The translations under genes were made by a program, and so were the position numbers. The notes beneath the pieces were generated by a model. That model had not been told where the DNA came from. It did not search any database and worked only from the letters and a program-made list of their open reading frames with translations. A DNA stretch of 22,976 nt from Anaerolineales bacterium UBA4823 (GTDB lineage Bacteria; Chloroflexota; Anaerolineae; Anaerolineales; UBA4823). The stretch covers positions 1 to 22,976 of the forward strand of contig DHFN01000102.1 in NCBI GenBank assembly GCA_002402275.1. Reading direction: 5' to 3'. This document shows, piece after piece, positions 7,818 through 15,370 of this stretch (positions are counted from its first letter, which is position 1; each line of letters starts with the position of its first letter).

Positions 7818-8756
7818 ATGCAACATTTTCGGTCACTTGAGAATATTAATGTAGCCGATTCTTGGTTATCCATTGGTACATTTGATGGAGTGCACTGTGG
7901 ACATCAGGAGATTATCCATCAACTAACTCAGGGGGCTCATGAGAATCAAAAACCAGCGATCGTGGTAACTTTTTTCCCTCATCCTGCCATGGTGTTAGGC
8001 AAAAAGGAAGGAAGGTTTTACCTTTCCACACCTGAAGAGCGGGCAGAAGATTTGGGTAATCTGGGTGTTGATATTGTGATTACACATCCATTCGATGAAA
8101 AAGTTGCCCTCTATACTGCAGAAGAATTTATTAGTCGGCTGAAAGAAAAACTAAATTTTTCAGAGCTAATAGTTGGGTATGATTTTGCATTGGGTAAAAA
8201 TCGAGAGGGGAATGTAACTCGATTGCAAGGGTTAAGTGTGAAATATCGTTATCATTTAAAAATTATCCCAGCTTTCAATGTTGATGGAGAAATCGTCTCA
8301 TCAAGTTTGATTAGAAAACTATTAGCAGAAGGAAATATTGAGAAGGCAAATCAATTATTGGGTAAACCTTTCAAATTAAAAGGAAAAGTTGTCTCAGGAG
8401 ATGGCCGTGGGCGATCTTTGGGAATTCCAACCGCTAATCTAGAAGTACTAGCGGAAAGAGTAGTACCGTTGGGGGGGGTTTATATATGTGAGGCAAAAAT
8501 TCATAATCGGATTATTGATGCTATAGTAAATGTAGGGATCCGCCCAACATTCGAAGAAAAACCGGTTGCCCCACGGGTTGAAGCTCATTTATTAGATTTC
8601 GCGGATGATGTATATGGAGAATATCTTACGCTAGAATTTTTACATCGTATCCGAGAAGAGAGAAAATTTCCATCAAAAGACGCTTTAGTTGCACAAATTG
8701 AACTCGATATCCAACTGGCTCGCCAATATTTAAATAAATATAGTCAATCAAAATAA
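7818..8756 (+). CDS. ribF: Bifunctional riboflavin kinase / FAD synthetase
   Basis: RibF phosphorylates riboflavin to FMN and then adenylylates FMN to FAD. The N-terminal nucleotidyltransferase domain shows SIGTFDGVHCGHQEII, with the GxFDGxHxGH signature and an unusual Cys between the two His, and FFPHPAMVLG. The VGYDFALGKNREGN loop and SSSLIRKLLAEGNIEKANQLLG follow. The C-terminal flavokinase domain has GDGRGRSLGIPTANL, the GVYICEA strand, IVNVGIRPTF, and the EAHLLDFADDVYGEYLTLEF block that carries the catalytic Glu region. At 312 residues both domains are complete. The Shine-Dalgarno is weak (AGGTCAGC upstream). ribF commonly follows truB in bacteria. Confidence 0.97.
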   Translation: MQHFRSLENINVADSWLSIGTFDGVHCGHQEIIHQLTQGAHENQKPAIVVTFFPHPAMVLGKKEGRFYLSTPEERAEDLGNLGVDIVITHPFDEKVALYTAEEFISRLKEKLNFSELIVGYDFALGKNREGNVTRLQGLSVKYRYHLKIIPAFNVDGEIVSSSLIRKLLAEGNIEKANQLLGKPFKLKGKVVSGDGRGRSLGIPTANLEVLAERVVPLGGVYICEAKIHNRIIDAIVNVGIRPTFEEKPVAPRVEAHLLDFADDVYGEYLTLEFLHRIREERKFPSKDALVAQIELDIQLARQYLNKYSQSK

Positions 8757-8793
8757 TCACTATTTTGTTAGAATTAATTTATAAAGGTAATTC

Positions 8794-9588
8794 ATGAAAA
8801 ACTATCTCGAGCTATTAGAGAAAATAATGGCAAATGGTGTAGAAAAAGAGGACCGCACAGGTATTGGAACGCTATCTTTATTTGGATATCAAATGCGATT
8901 CGATTTGCAAAAAGGATTTCCTATTTTAACAACTAAAAAAATTCATCTAAAATCAGTGATTTACGAACTTCTATGGTTTTTAAAAGGGGATACAAACATT
9001 CATTATTTGCAAGAACATGGGGTGCGGATCTGGAATGAATGGGCAGATCAAAATGGAAATTTAGGGCCCATATATGGAAACCAATGGCGTTCTTGGCAAG
9101 GTGCAAATGGGAAGATAGTTGATCAAATCCAATGGGTAATTAAAGAAATCAACCAAAACCCAAATTCCAGAAGGTTGATTGTGAGTGCCTGGAATGTTGC
9201 CGAATTAGAATCAATGGCGTTACCCCCTTGCCATGTTCTTTTTCAATTTTATGTGGTAAATGGAAAATTATCTTGTCAACTTTATCAAAGATCTGCAGAT
9301 GTTTTTTTAGGGGTTCCATTTAATATTGCATCTTATGCCCTTTTGACGATGATGGTGGCGCAGGTAACTGATTTAGTTCCGGGTGAATTTATCCATACTT
9401 TTGGTGATGTCCATTTGTACCTGAATCATCTTGAACAAGCAAAGTTACAATTATCTCGTGAACCTTACCCGCTACCAACTATGAGGATTAATCCAGATGT
9501 AAAGAATATAAATGATTTTCAATACGAAGATTTTGAGTTGATCAATTATCAAGCTCATCCACCAATTAAGGCTGAGGTGGCTGTGTGA
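8794..9588 (+). CDS. thyA: Thymidylate synthase ThyA
   Basis: ThyA methylates dUMP to dTMP using methylene-tetrahydrofolate, releasing dihydrofolate. The protein has 264 residues, the same as E. coli ThyA, and the active-site Cys falls at the same number, 146 (MALPPCHVLFQFYV). Other signatures are EDRTGIGTLSLFG, FPILTTKKIHLKSVIYELLW, the GPIYGNQWRSW loop, RRLIVSAWN, LYQRSADVFLGVPFNIASYA and the C-terminal DFELINYQAHPPIKAEVAV. It starts after AAAGG with a normal gap. The stop codon overlaps the GTG start of folA by four bases, so the reductase that recycles its dihydrofolate product is probably translationally coupled to it. Confidence 0.98.
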   Translation: MKNYLELLEKIMANGVEKEDRTGIGTLSLFGYQMRFDLQKGFPILTTKKIHLKSVIYELLWFLKGDTNIHYLQEHGVRIWNEWADQNGNLGPIYGNQWRSWQGANGKIVDQIQWVIKEINQNPNSRRLIVSAWNVAELESMALPPCHVLFQFYVVNGKLSCQLYQRSADVFLGVPFNIASYALLTMMVAQVTDLVPGEFIHTFGDVHLYLNHLEQAKLQLSREPYPLPTMRINPDVKNINDFQYEDFELINYQAHPPIKAEVAV

Positions 9589-10082
9589 TCATCTCAATCA
9601 TTGTTGCCATGGATGAAAAAGGGGGCATTGGGATTAATGATCGTTTACCGTGGCATTTACCCGATGATTTAAAAAGATTTAAAAACCTGACAATGGGTCA
9701 TTACCTGATCATTGGGCGAAAGACATATGAATCGATTGGTAAAACTTTGCCAGGTAGAAAAATCGTTGTGCTTACTCGTGGTCATGAAATCAAAGCGGGA
9801 AGTGAAATAGAATCTGCAGAAAACCTTGATCAAGCTCTTCAATTAGCAAAGAGTCGGGGTGAAAGTGAAGTTTTTATAGGCGGGGGGAAAGAGATCTTTC
9901 AATTGGCATTACCATGCACAGACCAGATGTATCTGACAATTGTGCATACAATTTCAAATGCTGATGTATTTTTTCCTCAGTGTGATTGGACCGAGTGGGT
10001 TGAAGTTGAACGCCAGGAACACGATGCAGATGTAAAACACGCCTTTTCGTTCACTTTTAAAATTCTTAAGCGAGGTTTATAA
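9585..10082 (+). CDS. folA: Dihydrofolate reductase
   Basis: This enzyme reduces dihydrofolate to tetrahydrofolate with NADPH, completing the thymidylate cycle with ThyA. Sequence signs are IIVAMDEKGGIGINDRLPWHLPDDL, in which Asp28 corresponds to the folate-binding acidic residue; the LIIGRKTYESIGKTLPGRKIVVLTR block for NADPH binding; and GGGKEIFQLALPCTDQMYLTIVH. At 165 residues it is a normal chromosomal type. The start is a GTG at 9585 that shares GTGA with the thyA stop; no better start exists, and the coupling explains the lack of a separate Shine-Dalgarno. No clear terminator follows; a new promoter appears about 35 bases later. Confidence 0.97.
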   Translation: MIISIIVAMDEKGGIGINDRLPWHLPDDLKRFKNLTMGHYLIIGRKTYESIGKTLPGRKIVVLTRGHEIKAGSEIESAENLDQALQLAKSRGESEVFIGGGKEIFQLALPCTDQMYLTIVHTISNADVFFPQCDWTEWVEVERQEHDADVKHAFSFTFKILKRGL

Positions 10083-10117
10083 CTTTGAATAAATATTATT
10101 TGGTATAACGCGGACTC

Positions 10118-10145
10118 TTGACTTTCTATCATTTCTGGATATAAT
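10118..10145 (+). promoter_or_regulatory. Predicted promoter for the T-box / trpB2 transcript
   Basis: TTGACT (10118-10123), a 16-base spacer and a perfect TATAAT (10140-10145). This is the best sigma70-type promoter in the window. It places the start of transcription just ahead of the T-box Stem I. Confidence 0.75.
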
Positions 10146-10159
10146 CAAATCAATAAATA

Positions 10160-10480
10160 AAAAAACTCTGAAGAGAAATAGTAAACATTGTAGGTTATCT
10201 CAGAGAATGAGGAACAGGTGGAAGCCTCATATAAAATACAATGTTGAATGGGTCTCGGAGTTGCAAGGTGAAAAGGTTTCCTGATTAGCTTTTGCCGGCG
10301 AAGCTGCCGTTATCATAGAAAAGAGTATCGGAGATTTTCCTGTACTCAAAAATGAGTGAGGCTGGCATATTTCCCGTTGCAACATCAACGGGATTTTTGT
10401 TTAAACTAGTCTAATCGGGGTGGCACCACGGATTGCGCGTTCGTCCCCAACAGGGATGAGCGCGTTTTAATTTAATTCTA
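10160..10480 (+). promoter_or_regulatory. T-box riboswitch (tRNA-Trp sensing) upstream of trpB2
   Basis: Every main part of a transcriptional T-box is visible. Stem I base: CTCTGA (10166-10171) with TCGGAG (10255-10260). The next helix is a perfect 9 bp, 10184-10192 with 10237-10245. The specifier loop between them has AGTA (10180-10183) opposite GAA (10246-10248), the S-turn pattern, followed by the specifier codon TGG (10249-10251), which reads tryptophan. The distal arm is ATGAGG/CCTCAT (10207-10212 and 10225-10230) with a GGTG in its loop. A 7-bp hairpin at 10373-10392 is the likely Stem III. In the antiterminator, GGGG (10417-10420) and ACG (10428-10430) pair with CGTCCCC (10442-10448) around the bulge TGGCACC (10421-10427). 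The bulge's TGGC would pair with a GCCA 3' end, i.e. a G73 tRNA, as bacterial tRNA-Trp has. Uncharged tRNA-Trp should therefore permit transcription of trpB2. This leader fills the 415-base stretch between folA and trpB2. Confidence 0.95.
10436..10474 (+). terminator. Regulated intrinsic terminator of the T-box
   Basis: A 12-bp stem, 10436-10447 with 10453-10464 (two G-T pairs), around a 5-base loop is followed by TTTTAATTT. Its 5' arm includes the CGTCCC that the antiterminator needs, so the two folds exclude each other. Confidence 0.9.
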
Positions 10481-10497
10481 ATTTCTGGAGGCACATT

Positions 10498-11871
10498 ATG
10501 AACGGACAAACAAAATTTATGTTAGCAGAAAATGATCTACCAAAATACTGGTATAACATTAATGCAGATATGCCGGTCGCTCCTGAACCGGTTCTAAATC
10601 CGCAAACATTAGAGCCAGTGACACCGGAGTTCTTGTCAATATTATTCCCCATGGAATTGATTCAACAAGAAGTCAGCACCGAACGTTATATAGAGATCCC
10701 ACAAGAGATACGCGAGATCTATAAACTCTATCGCCCCACTCCATTAATCAGAGCCAGACGCCTAGAAAAGGCTCTCGATACGCCAGCTCATATTTACTAC
10801 AAATATGAAGGAGTATCCCCTGCTGGTAGTCATAAACTCAACACGGCCACTGCTCAAGCATTTTATAACAAAATATCTGGTACTCATGCTTTAACAACCG
10901 AAACTGGAGCTGGGCAATGGGGATCGGCGTTAGCATTAGCTTGCAATTTCTTTGATCTAGATTTGGAAGTCTATATGGTTCGGGTGTCCTATGACAGTAA
11001 ACCCTATCGGCGAATTATGATGCAAAATTTTGGTGCAAAAGTGTACTCTTCCCCATCTAACATTACCGATTTTGGTCGTTCGGTATTAGAAAAAGACCCA
11101 AACTCACCCGGCTCTTTGGGAATCGCCATTTCTGAAGCAGTTGAAGTTGCGGCTTTGTCGGAAGGAAAAAAGAAATATAGTTTAGGGAGCGTTCTCAATC
11201 ATGTACTCCTTCACCAAACTGTAATAGGGGAGGAAGCTTTAATGCAAATGGATTTGGCTGGTGAATATCCAGATGTTGTGATTGGATGTGTAGGTGGTGG
11301 ATCTAATTTTTCGGGATTGGCTTATCCATTTCTAAGAATGAACTTGAAGGAAGGGAAAAAGACACGATTATTAGCAGTCGAACCAACCGCCACACCATCT
11401 TTGACAAAGGGTGAATATACATTTGATTATGGGGATTCAGCTAAATTAACCCCAGTTATGAAAATGTACACTCTTGGCCATACATTTATGCCAGCACCTA
11501 TCCACGCGGGCGGTTTACGGTATCATGGAATGGCTCCTAGTCTAAGCGCGCTCTGTAAAGCTGGATATATTGATGCAATTGCAGTTAAACAATTGGCAAC
11601 TTTTGATGCTGCTGTACAATTTAGCCGGGCAGAAGGAATTATCCCAGCTCCAGAATCTGCCCATGCAATTAGAGCGACAATAGATGAGGCTTTAGATGCC
11701 AAGCAAAAAGGAGAAAAGCGAACGATTCTTTTCAATTTATCGGGGCATGGCAATTTCGATATGTCTGCTTACCAAGCTTATTTTGAGGGAAAGTTGGATG
11801 ATTTCATCTATCCAGACGAAGAAATAAAACGAGCGATGGTTGACTTACCTCAAGTCAATCTATCCAAATAA
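10498..11871 (+). CDS. trpB: Tryptophan synthase beta subunit-like protein, TrpB2 type
   Basis: This PLP enzyme is predicted to join indole and serine (or phosphoserine) into tryptophan. It is the TrpB2 form rather than the TrpA-partnered TrpB1: 457 residues with a long N-terminal segment (1-75) and the RPTPLIRARRLEKAL block. The PLP lysine is Lys113 in AGSHKLNTA, followed by TTETGAGQWGSALA and the phosphate-binding glycine loop CVGGGSNFSG (about 254-263). The C-terminal part has GLRYHGMAPSLSAL, AEGIIPAPESAHAI and NLSGHGNFD. There is no trpA or other trp gene nearby, so it may use free indole or act as a stand-alone salvage enzyme; this is inference. A strong GGAGG (10486-10490) precedes the ATG. 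Regulation by the Trp T-box upstream supports the assignment over other fold-type II PLP enzymes. The protein holds few tryptophans (W18 and the one in GAGQWG are the obvious ones). Confidence 0.95.
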   Translation: MNGQTKFMLAENDLPKYWYNINADMPVAPEPVLNPQTLEPVTPEFLSILFPMELIQQEVSTERYIEIPQEIREIYKLYRPTPLIRARRLEKALDTPAHIYYKYEGVSPAGSHKLNTATAQAFYNKISGTHALTTETGAGQWGSALALACNFFDLDLEVYMVRVSYDSKPYRRIMMQNFGAKVYSSPSNITDFGRSVLEKDPNSPGSLGIAISEAVEVAALSEGKKKYSLGSVLNHVLLHQTVIGEEALMQMDLAGEYPDVVIGCVGGGSNFSGLAYPFLRMNLKEGKKTRLLAVEPTATPSLTKGEYTFDYGDSAKLTPVMKMYTLGHTFMPAPIHAGGLRYHGMAPSLSALCKAGYIDAIAVKQLATFDAAVQFSRAEGIIPAPESAHAIRATIDEALDAKQKGEKRTILFNLSGHGNFDMSAYQAYFEGKLDDFIYPDEEIKRAMVDLPQVNLSK

Positions 11872-11890
11872 TGATAAGTTTGTCAATTAA

Positions 11891-11924
11891 AAAAGCTATC
11901 CTGAAATTAAGGATAGCTTTTTTG
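11891..11924 (+). terminator. Intrinsic terminator after trpB2
   Basis: An 11-bp perfect stem, 11891-11901 with 11911-11921, has a 9-base loop and ends in TTTTTT. It closes the T-box/trpB2 transcript 19 bases after the stop codon. Confidence 0.9.
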
Positions 11925-12007
11925 TGTATAATAATAATATTGAATTCATTGTAACTATTAGGGTATGGTGTGCATCAAAAGTTTGGAATTTAATTGTGAG
12001 GAAAAGT

Positions 12008-13000
12008 ATGGAACTAAATTTTAATGGATTGAATTCGATAAAACCTTCTCACTCATCTGAGATGGAATTCGTAAAAGTTATAATAATCGGATCTGGGCCA
12101 GCAGGCTTAGCAGCCGCTTTGTACACTGCCCGGGCTGATCTTAATCCAGTTGTATTAGCTGGGATGGAACTAGGTGGGCAGGTGTCCCTTACTCATTTAG
12201 TGGAAAACTATCCAGGTTTCCCTGATGGGGTGGGAGGATCCGAATTGGTTGAACTGTTTCAAAAACAAGCCGAGAAATTTGGTGCTCGCATTGAATTTGA
12301 CTCAGCAATACAGGTCAATCTTGATCAACAGCCTTTTGAAGTAGTTACTTATAATAAAGTTTATAAGGCTGCCACTATCATTATCGCGACAGGAGCTGCT
12401 GCATTAAACTTAAATATTCCCGGTGAGAAAGAATTTACCGGTAAAGGAGTATCTTACTGTGGGACGTGTGATGGCTGGTTTTTTAAAGATAAAGAAGTGA
12501 TAGTAGTCGGTGGAGGTGATTGTGCATTAGAGGAGGGTATTTTTCTTACTCGGTATGCAAAACATGTCACGATCGTCCATCGGCGTAAAACATTTCGAGC
12601 AGGAACACTGTTGCAAAAAAGAGCAAAAGAGAATCCAAAAATCTCGTTTCTAAATAACACAATATTAACGGAGATACTTGGTGAGGATATTGTGAAAGAA
12701 GTAAAGTTGAAAAACGTTGTAACGGGGGAAGAATGGAGACAGCAAATTGACGGAATTTTCGTTTTTATTGGGCATGCACCCAATACCAAACTGTTTGAAG
12801 GAAAATTAAATTTAACTAAAGATAATTATATAGTGACTGATAGTTCCATGAAAACAAATGTTGAGGGGGTTTTTGTGGCAGGAGAGGCAGCTGATCCAAT
12901 CTATAGACAAGTAGTTACATCCGTGGGAATGGGCGCAGCAGCTGGGATGCAAGCAATTCATTATCTTCAAGAGTATGCGCTTCAAGATCAAGTTAAATAA
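12008..13000 (+). CDS. trxB: Thioredoxin reductase (NADPH/FAD, TrxB family), 330 aa
   Basis: This flavoenzyme reduces thioredoxin or a similar partner through a redox-active disulfide. The FAD-binding motif GSGPAG is at residues 29-34 and the redox centre CGTC at 151-154 (SYCGTCDGWFF). The NAD(P)H loop GGGDCALEEG comes next, and the FAD C-terminal motif appears as GVFVAGEAAD. The reading frame is open back to 11924, but I chose the ATG at 12008 because GAGGA (11998-12002) precedes it by 5 bases. The resulting 20-residue N-terminal lead before the first beta-strand is longer than usual, and an ATG at 12062 would remove it but has no good Shine-Dalgarno. No thioredoxin gene is nearby. A TATAAT at 11927-11932 might be part of its promoter, without a clear -35. 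mdh follows after 23 bases. Confidence 0.93.
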   Translation: MELNFNGLNSIKPSHSSEMEFVKVIIIGSGPAGLAAALYTARADLNPVVLAGMELGGQVSLTHLVENYPGFPDGVGGSELVELFQKQAEKFGARIEFDSAIQVNLDQQPFEVVTYNKVYKAATIIIATGAAALNLNIPGEKEFTGKGVSYCGTCDGWFFKDKEVIVVGGGDCALEEGIFLTRYAKHVTIVHRRKTFRAGTLLQKRAKENPKISFLNNTILTEILGEDIVKEVKLKNVVTGEEWRQQIDGIFVFIGHAPNTKLFEGKLNLTKDNYIVTDSSMKTNVEGVFVAGEAADPIYRQVVTSVGMGAAAGMQAIHYLQEYALQDQVK

Positions 13001-13023
13001 TTTTATTAAAATGGAGGATTGCG

Positions 13024-13953
13024 ATGAATAATAAAGTTTCTATAATTGGAGCTGGGATGACTGGTGCAACCACAGCTCATTGGTTAGCTGAGAAAGAAGT
13101 AGCTGATATAGTTTTGGTAGATGTAGTTGAGGGTTTAGCACAAGGGAAGGCTCTTGACCTTCTGGAAGCCATGCCAATAGCGGGAATAGATATCTCTATC
13201 GTCGGTTCTAATGATTATCAAGCAACTGAAGGCTCAGATGTGGTTGTGATTACAGCTGGATTGCCCCGTAAACCAGGAATGAGCCGGGATGATCTCCTAT
13301 TCGCCAATGCTGAGATAGTCAAACAAGTTGCTTTAAATACGATAAAGTATTCGCCGAATGCTATTTATGTTGTTTTAACAAACCCTTTGGATGTTATGAC
13401 TTATTTAACCATGAAAGTCACAGGTCAATCACCCCAAAAAGTAATTGGACAAGCGGGCATTCTAGATTCTGCGCGAATGAGAACATTTGTAGCCCAGGAA
13501 CTCAAGGTGAGTGTTGAAAATATCAATTGTTATGTGCTCGGTGGACATGGGGATGATATGGTCCCTCTGACCCACATCTCCAATGTCGCAGGGATTCCTT
13601 TAGATGAGATTTTGCCATCAGACAAATTAGAGAAAATCGTTGACAGAACGCGAAAAGGAGGCGGAGAAATTGTTAACTTATTGAAAATGGGAAGTGCCTT
13701 TTATGCTCCAGGATTATCGGTGACACAAATGGTTTGTGCAATTTTACAAAACAAGCATTTAATTGTTCCTGCTGCTGCTTATTTAGATGGCGAGTATGGA
13801 TTAAAAGGTATCTATTTTGGAACACCGGTCCAATTGGGAAGGAGTGGCGTAGAAAAAATTATTGAATATAAATTAACCGAAGTTGAAAAGAATATGTTGA
13901 AGGTATCTGCTGCGGGTGTTGCAGAAAATATTGCAAAACTAAATTTACCCTAG
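13024..13953 (+). CDS. mdh: Malate dehydrogenase (LDH-like type)
   Basis: The enzyme interconverts malate and oxaloacetate with NAD. The Rossmann motif GAGMTG is at residues 9-14, and Asp33 at the end of the second strand (LVDVVEG) points to NAD over NADP. The mobile active-site loop reads GLPRKPGMSRDD; the Arg in PRK sits where lactate dehydrogenases carry Gln, which supports malate/oxaloacetate. Other features are VLTNPLDVMTYL, the substrate-binding Arg of GILDSARMR, and the catalytic His175 in GGHGDDMVPL. The 309 residues match the tetrameric, LDH-like MDH of Chloroflexus. A good GGAGG lies 6 bases before the ATG. gltA starts 14 bases after the stop, so the product oxaloacetate is used by the next gene's enzyme. 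Confidence 0.97.
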   Translation: MNNKVSIIGAGMTGATTAHWLAEKEVADIVLVDVVEGLAQGKALDLLEAMPIAGIDISIVGSNDYQATEGSDVVVITAGLPRKPGMSRDDLLFANAEIVKQVALNTIKYSPNAIYVVLTNPLDVMTYLTMKVTGQSPQKVIGQAGILDSARMRTFVAQELKVSVENINCYVLGGHGDDMVPLTHISNVAGIPLDEILPSDKLEKIVDRTRKGGGEIVNLLKMGSAFYAPGLSVTQMVCAILQNKHLIVPAAAYLDGEYGLKGIYFGTPVQLGRSGVEKIIEYKLTEVEKNMLKVSAAGVAENIAKLNLP

Positions 13954-13967
13954 TATAGGAGCAAAAA

Positions 13968-15284
13968 ATGAACCTGAAACAGCAAATTGTTCAACAATTA
14001 CCGGAATGGCGTGCAAGACATCAAAGGCTAGTTAAAGAGTTCGGGGGATTCAAAGTATCTGAAGTTAGCATTGCACAAGTATTAGGAGGGGTGAGAGATG
14101 TCAAAGCACTGGTAACTGACATTTCCTATGTTGATCCGAATGAGGGGATCCGGTTAAGAGGTTATAAAATTCAAGAACTTTTAGAATTATTGCCAAAAAG
14201 GAAAGGGGACACAATCCCGTTTAGTGGGGGAATTTATTATTTGTTATTAGTAGGACGTATTCCTACTTATGAAGAGGCAATGGAAGTTGAAAATGAATGG
14301 AAGCAGCGCCAGGAAGTGCCTCAATCCGTCTATGATGTTATCCAAGCGATGCCAACGACAACTAACCCGATGACGCTTTTTTCTATGGCTATTTTGGCAT
14401 TGCAAGGTTCGTCGCAATTTGCCAAAAAATATGACGAAGGAATGAAGAAGGAAAATTATTGGGATCCAATGCTAGAGGATAGCCTTGATTTAACAGCCAA
14501 AGCTCCGGTTATCGCTGCTTTCATTTATAATTATAAATTCCGACAAGGGGAGATTGTAAAACCAAGAGACGAATTAGACTGGGCAGCTAATTTCGGTTAT
14601 ATGATTGGTGTTGAGGATAAAAATTATTATGAGCTATCCCGGCTTTATTTCCTGATTCATTCTGACCATGAAAGTGGCAATGTAAGTGCCCATGCAACTC
14701 ATCTCGTTGCTTCAGCTTTATCGGATATTTACTATTCTACATCAGGTGGAATGAATGGTTTAGCGGGTCCTTTGCATGGGAGAGCAAATCAAGAGGCTAT
14801 GGCGTGGCTGTTGGATGTCTATGAGAAATTTCAAGGGGTACCGACTCGAGAACAACTTACAGAATTTGCTTGGAATACTTTGCAGTCGGGAAAGGTAATT
14901 CCAGGCTATGGACATGCTGTTTTAAGAAAAACCGATCCACGTTTTATTGTTCAACTTGAATTTGGAGATAAATATTTCCCAGAGGATGATCTATTTAGAC
15001 TAGCTAAATTAGTGTACGAGGTTGTCCCTCAAGTGCTCCTCCAACAAGGGAAAGCAAAAGATCCTTGGCCAAACGTGGACGCTATCAGCGGTACTCTACA
15101 GCATCATTATGGAGTATTAGATAGTAATGGAAAAGGTTCGGGGGGATTTTACACGGTTTTGTTTGGAATAAGTCGGCTGTTAGGTGTCACTGCGAATACT
15201 GTATGGGCAAGGGCTTTAGGAGCCCCTATAGAGAGACCAAAATCTGTTACGACAAAAATGTTGGAAGAAATGGTGGAGCAGTAA
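13968..15284 (+). CDS. gltA: Citrate synthase, mitochondrial-type (Si), 438 aa
   Basis: Citrate synthase condenses oxaloacetate with acetyl-CoA. The catalytic triad is in place: His270 (GPLHGRANQE), His316 (PGYGHAVLRKTDPRF) and Asp371 (WPNVDAISGTL). The whole protein reads like the eukaryotic mitochondrial enzyme rather than the hexameric enteric or short Gram-positive types. It has the N-terminal RHQRLVKEFGGFKVSEV and GVRDVKALVTDISYVDPNEG, IRLRGYKI, and the C-terminal GKAKDPWPNV, FYTVLFGISRLLGV and WARALGAPIERPKS. The length of 438 also fits the mature mitochondrial form. Such enzymes are known in a few bacterial lineages (for example Geobacter). AGGAG lies just upstream of the ATG, and the gene forms a unit with mdh. 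Its 3' end is followed directly by a GC-rich repeat. Confidence 0.96.
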   Translation: MNLKQQIVQQLPEWRARHQRLVKEFGGFKVSEVSIAQVLGGVRDVKALVTDISYVDPNEGIRLRGYKIQELLELLPKRKGDTIPFSGGIYYLLLVGRIPTYEEAMEVENEWKQRQEVPQSVYDVIQAMPTTTNPMTLFSMAILALQGSSQFAKKYDEGMKKENYWDPMLEDSLDLTAKAPVIAAFIYNYKFRQGEIVKPRDELDWAANFGYMIGVEDKNYYELSRLYFLIHSDHESGNVSAHATHLVASALSDIYYSTSGGMNGLAGPLHGRANQEAMAWLLDVYEKFQGVPTREQLTEFAWNTLQSGKVIPGYGHAVLRKTDPRFIVQLEFGDKYFPEDDLFRLAKLVYEVVPQVLLQQGKAKDPWPNVDAISGTLQHHYGVLDSNGKGSGGFYTVLFGISRLLGVTANTVWARALGAPIERPKSVTTKMLEEMVEQ

Positions 15285-15370
15285 CTGGGGGTAAAAAAGC
15301 TGTAGTTCACCCCCGCCTTAGTCCTCCCCCCTCAAGGGGGAGGAAGTTCATCTATGGGGAGGGGGTGCCT
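15285..15370. repeat. GC-rich inverted-repeat island between gltA and the LysM gene
   Basis: This stretch is much richer in G and C than its surroundings. It contains an 8-bp perfect hairpin (CCTCCCCC 15323-15330, GGGGGAGG 15336-15343, 5-base loop). It is flanked by GGGGGT (near 15288) and CACCCCCG (15309-15316), which can also pair, and by GGGGAGGGGGTG (15356-15367). The style matches the dispersed C/G-tract intergenic repeats seen in some bacterial genomes. It has no T-tract after the hairpin, so a simple terminator role is not obvious. It runs into the last codons of the minus-strand gene. Confidence 0.6.

Noticed and set aside
7438..7836. A 132-residue minus-strand open frame opposite the end of truB and the truB-ribF gap
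   Set aside because: Most of it is antisense to conserved TruB sequence, and its composition gives no domain; nothing in the gap supports it.
10160..10300. A tRNA gene or other small RNA in the folA-trpB2 gap
   Set aside because: The pairing pattern is that of T-box Stem I; there is no cloverleaf with a T-arm GTTC sequence.
12454..12789. A 111-residue open frame on the minus strand opposite trxB
   Set aside because: It lies wholly inside a well-recognised flavoprotein gene, has no recognisable domain and no promoter or Shine-Dalgarno; it is a shadow of the coding strand.
13024..13953. Lactate dehydrogenase as the identity of the mdh gene
   Set aside because: The active-site loop has Arg (PRKPGM) where lactate dehydrogenases have Gln, and gltA follows directly.
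15323..15343. The 8-bp GC hairpin after gltA as an ordinary intrinsic terminator
   Set aside because: No T run follows on either strand; composition and nearby C/G tracts fit a repeat better, although it may slow polymerase.
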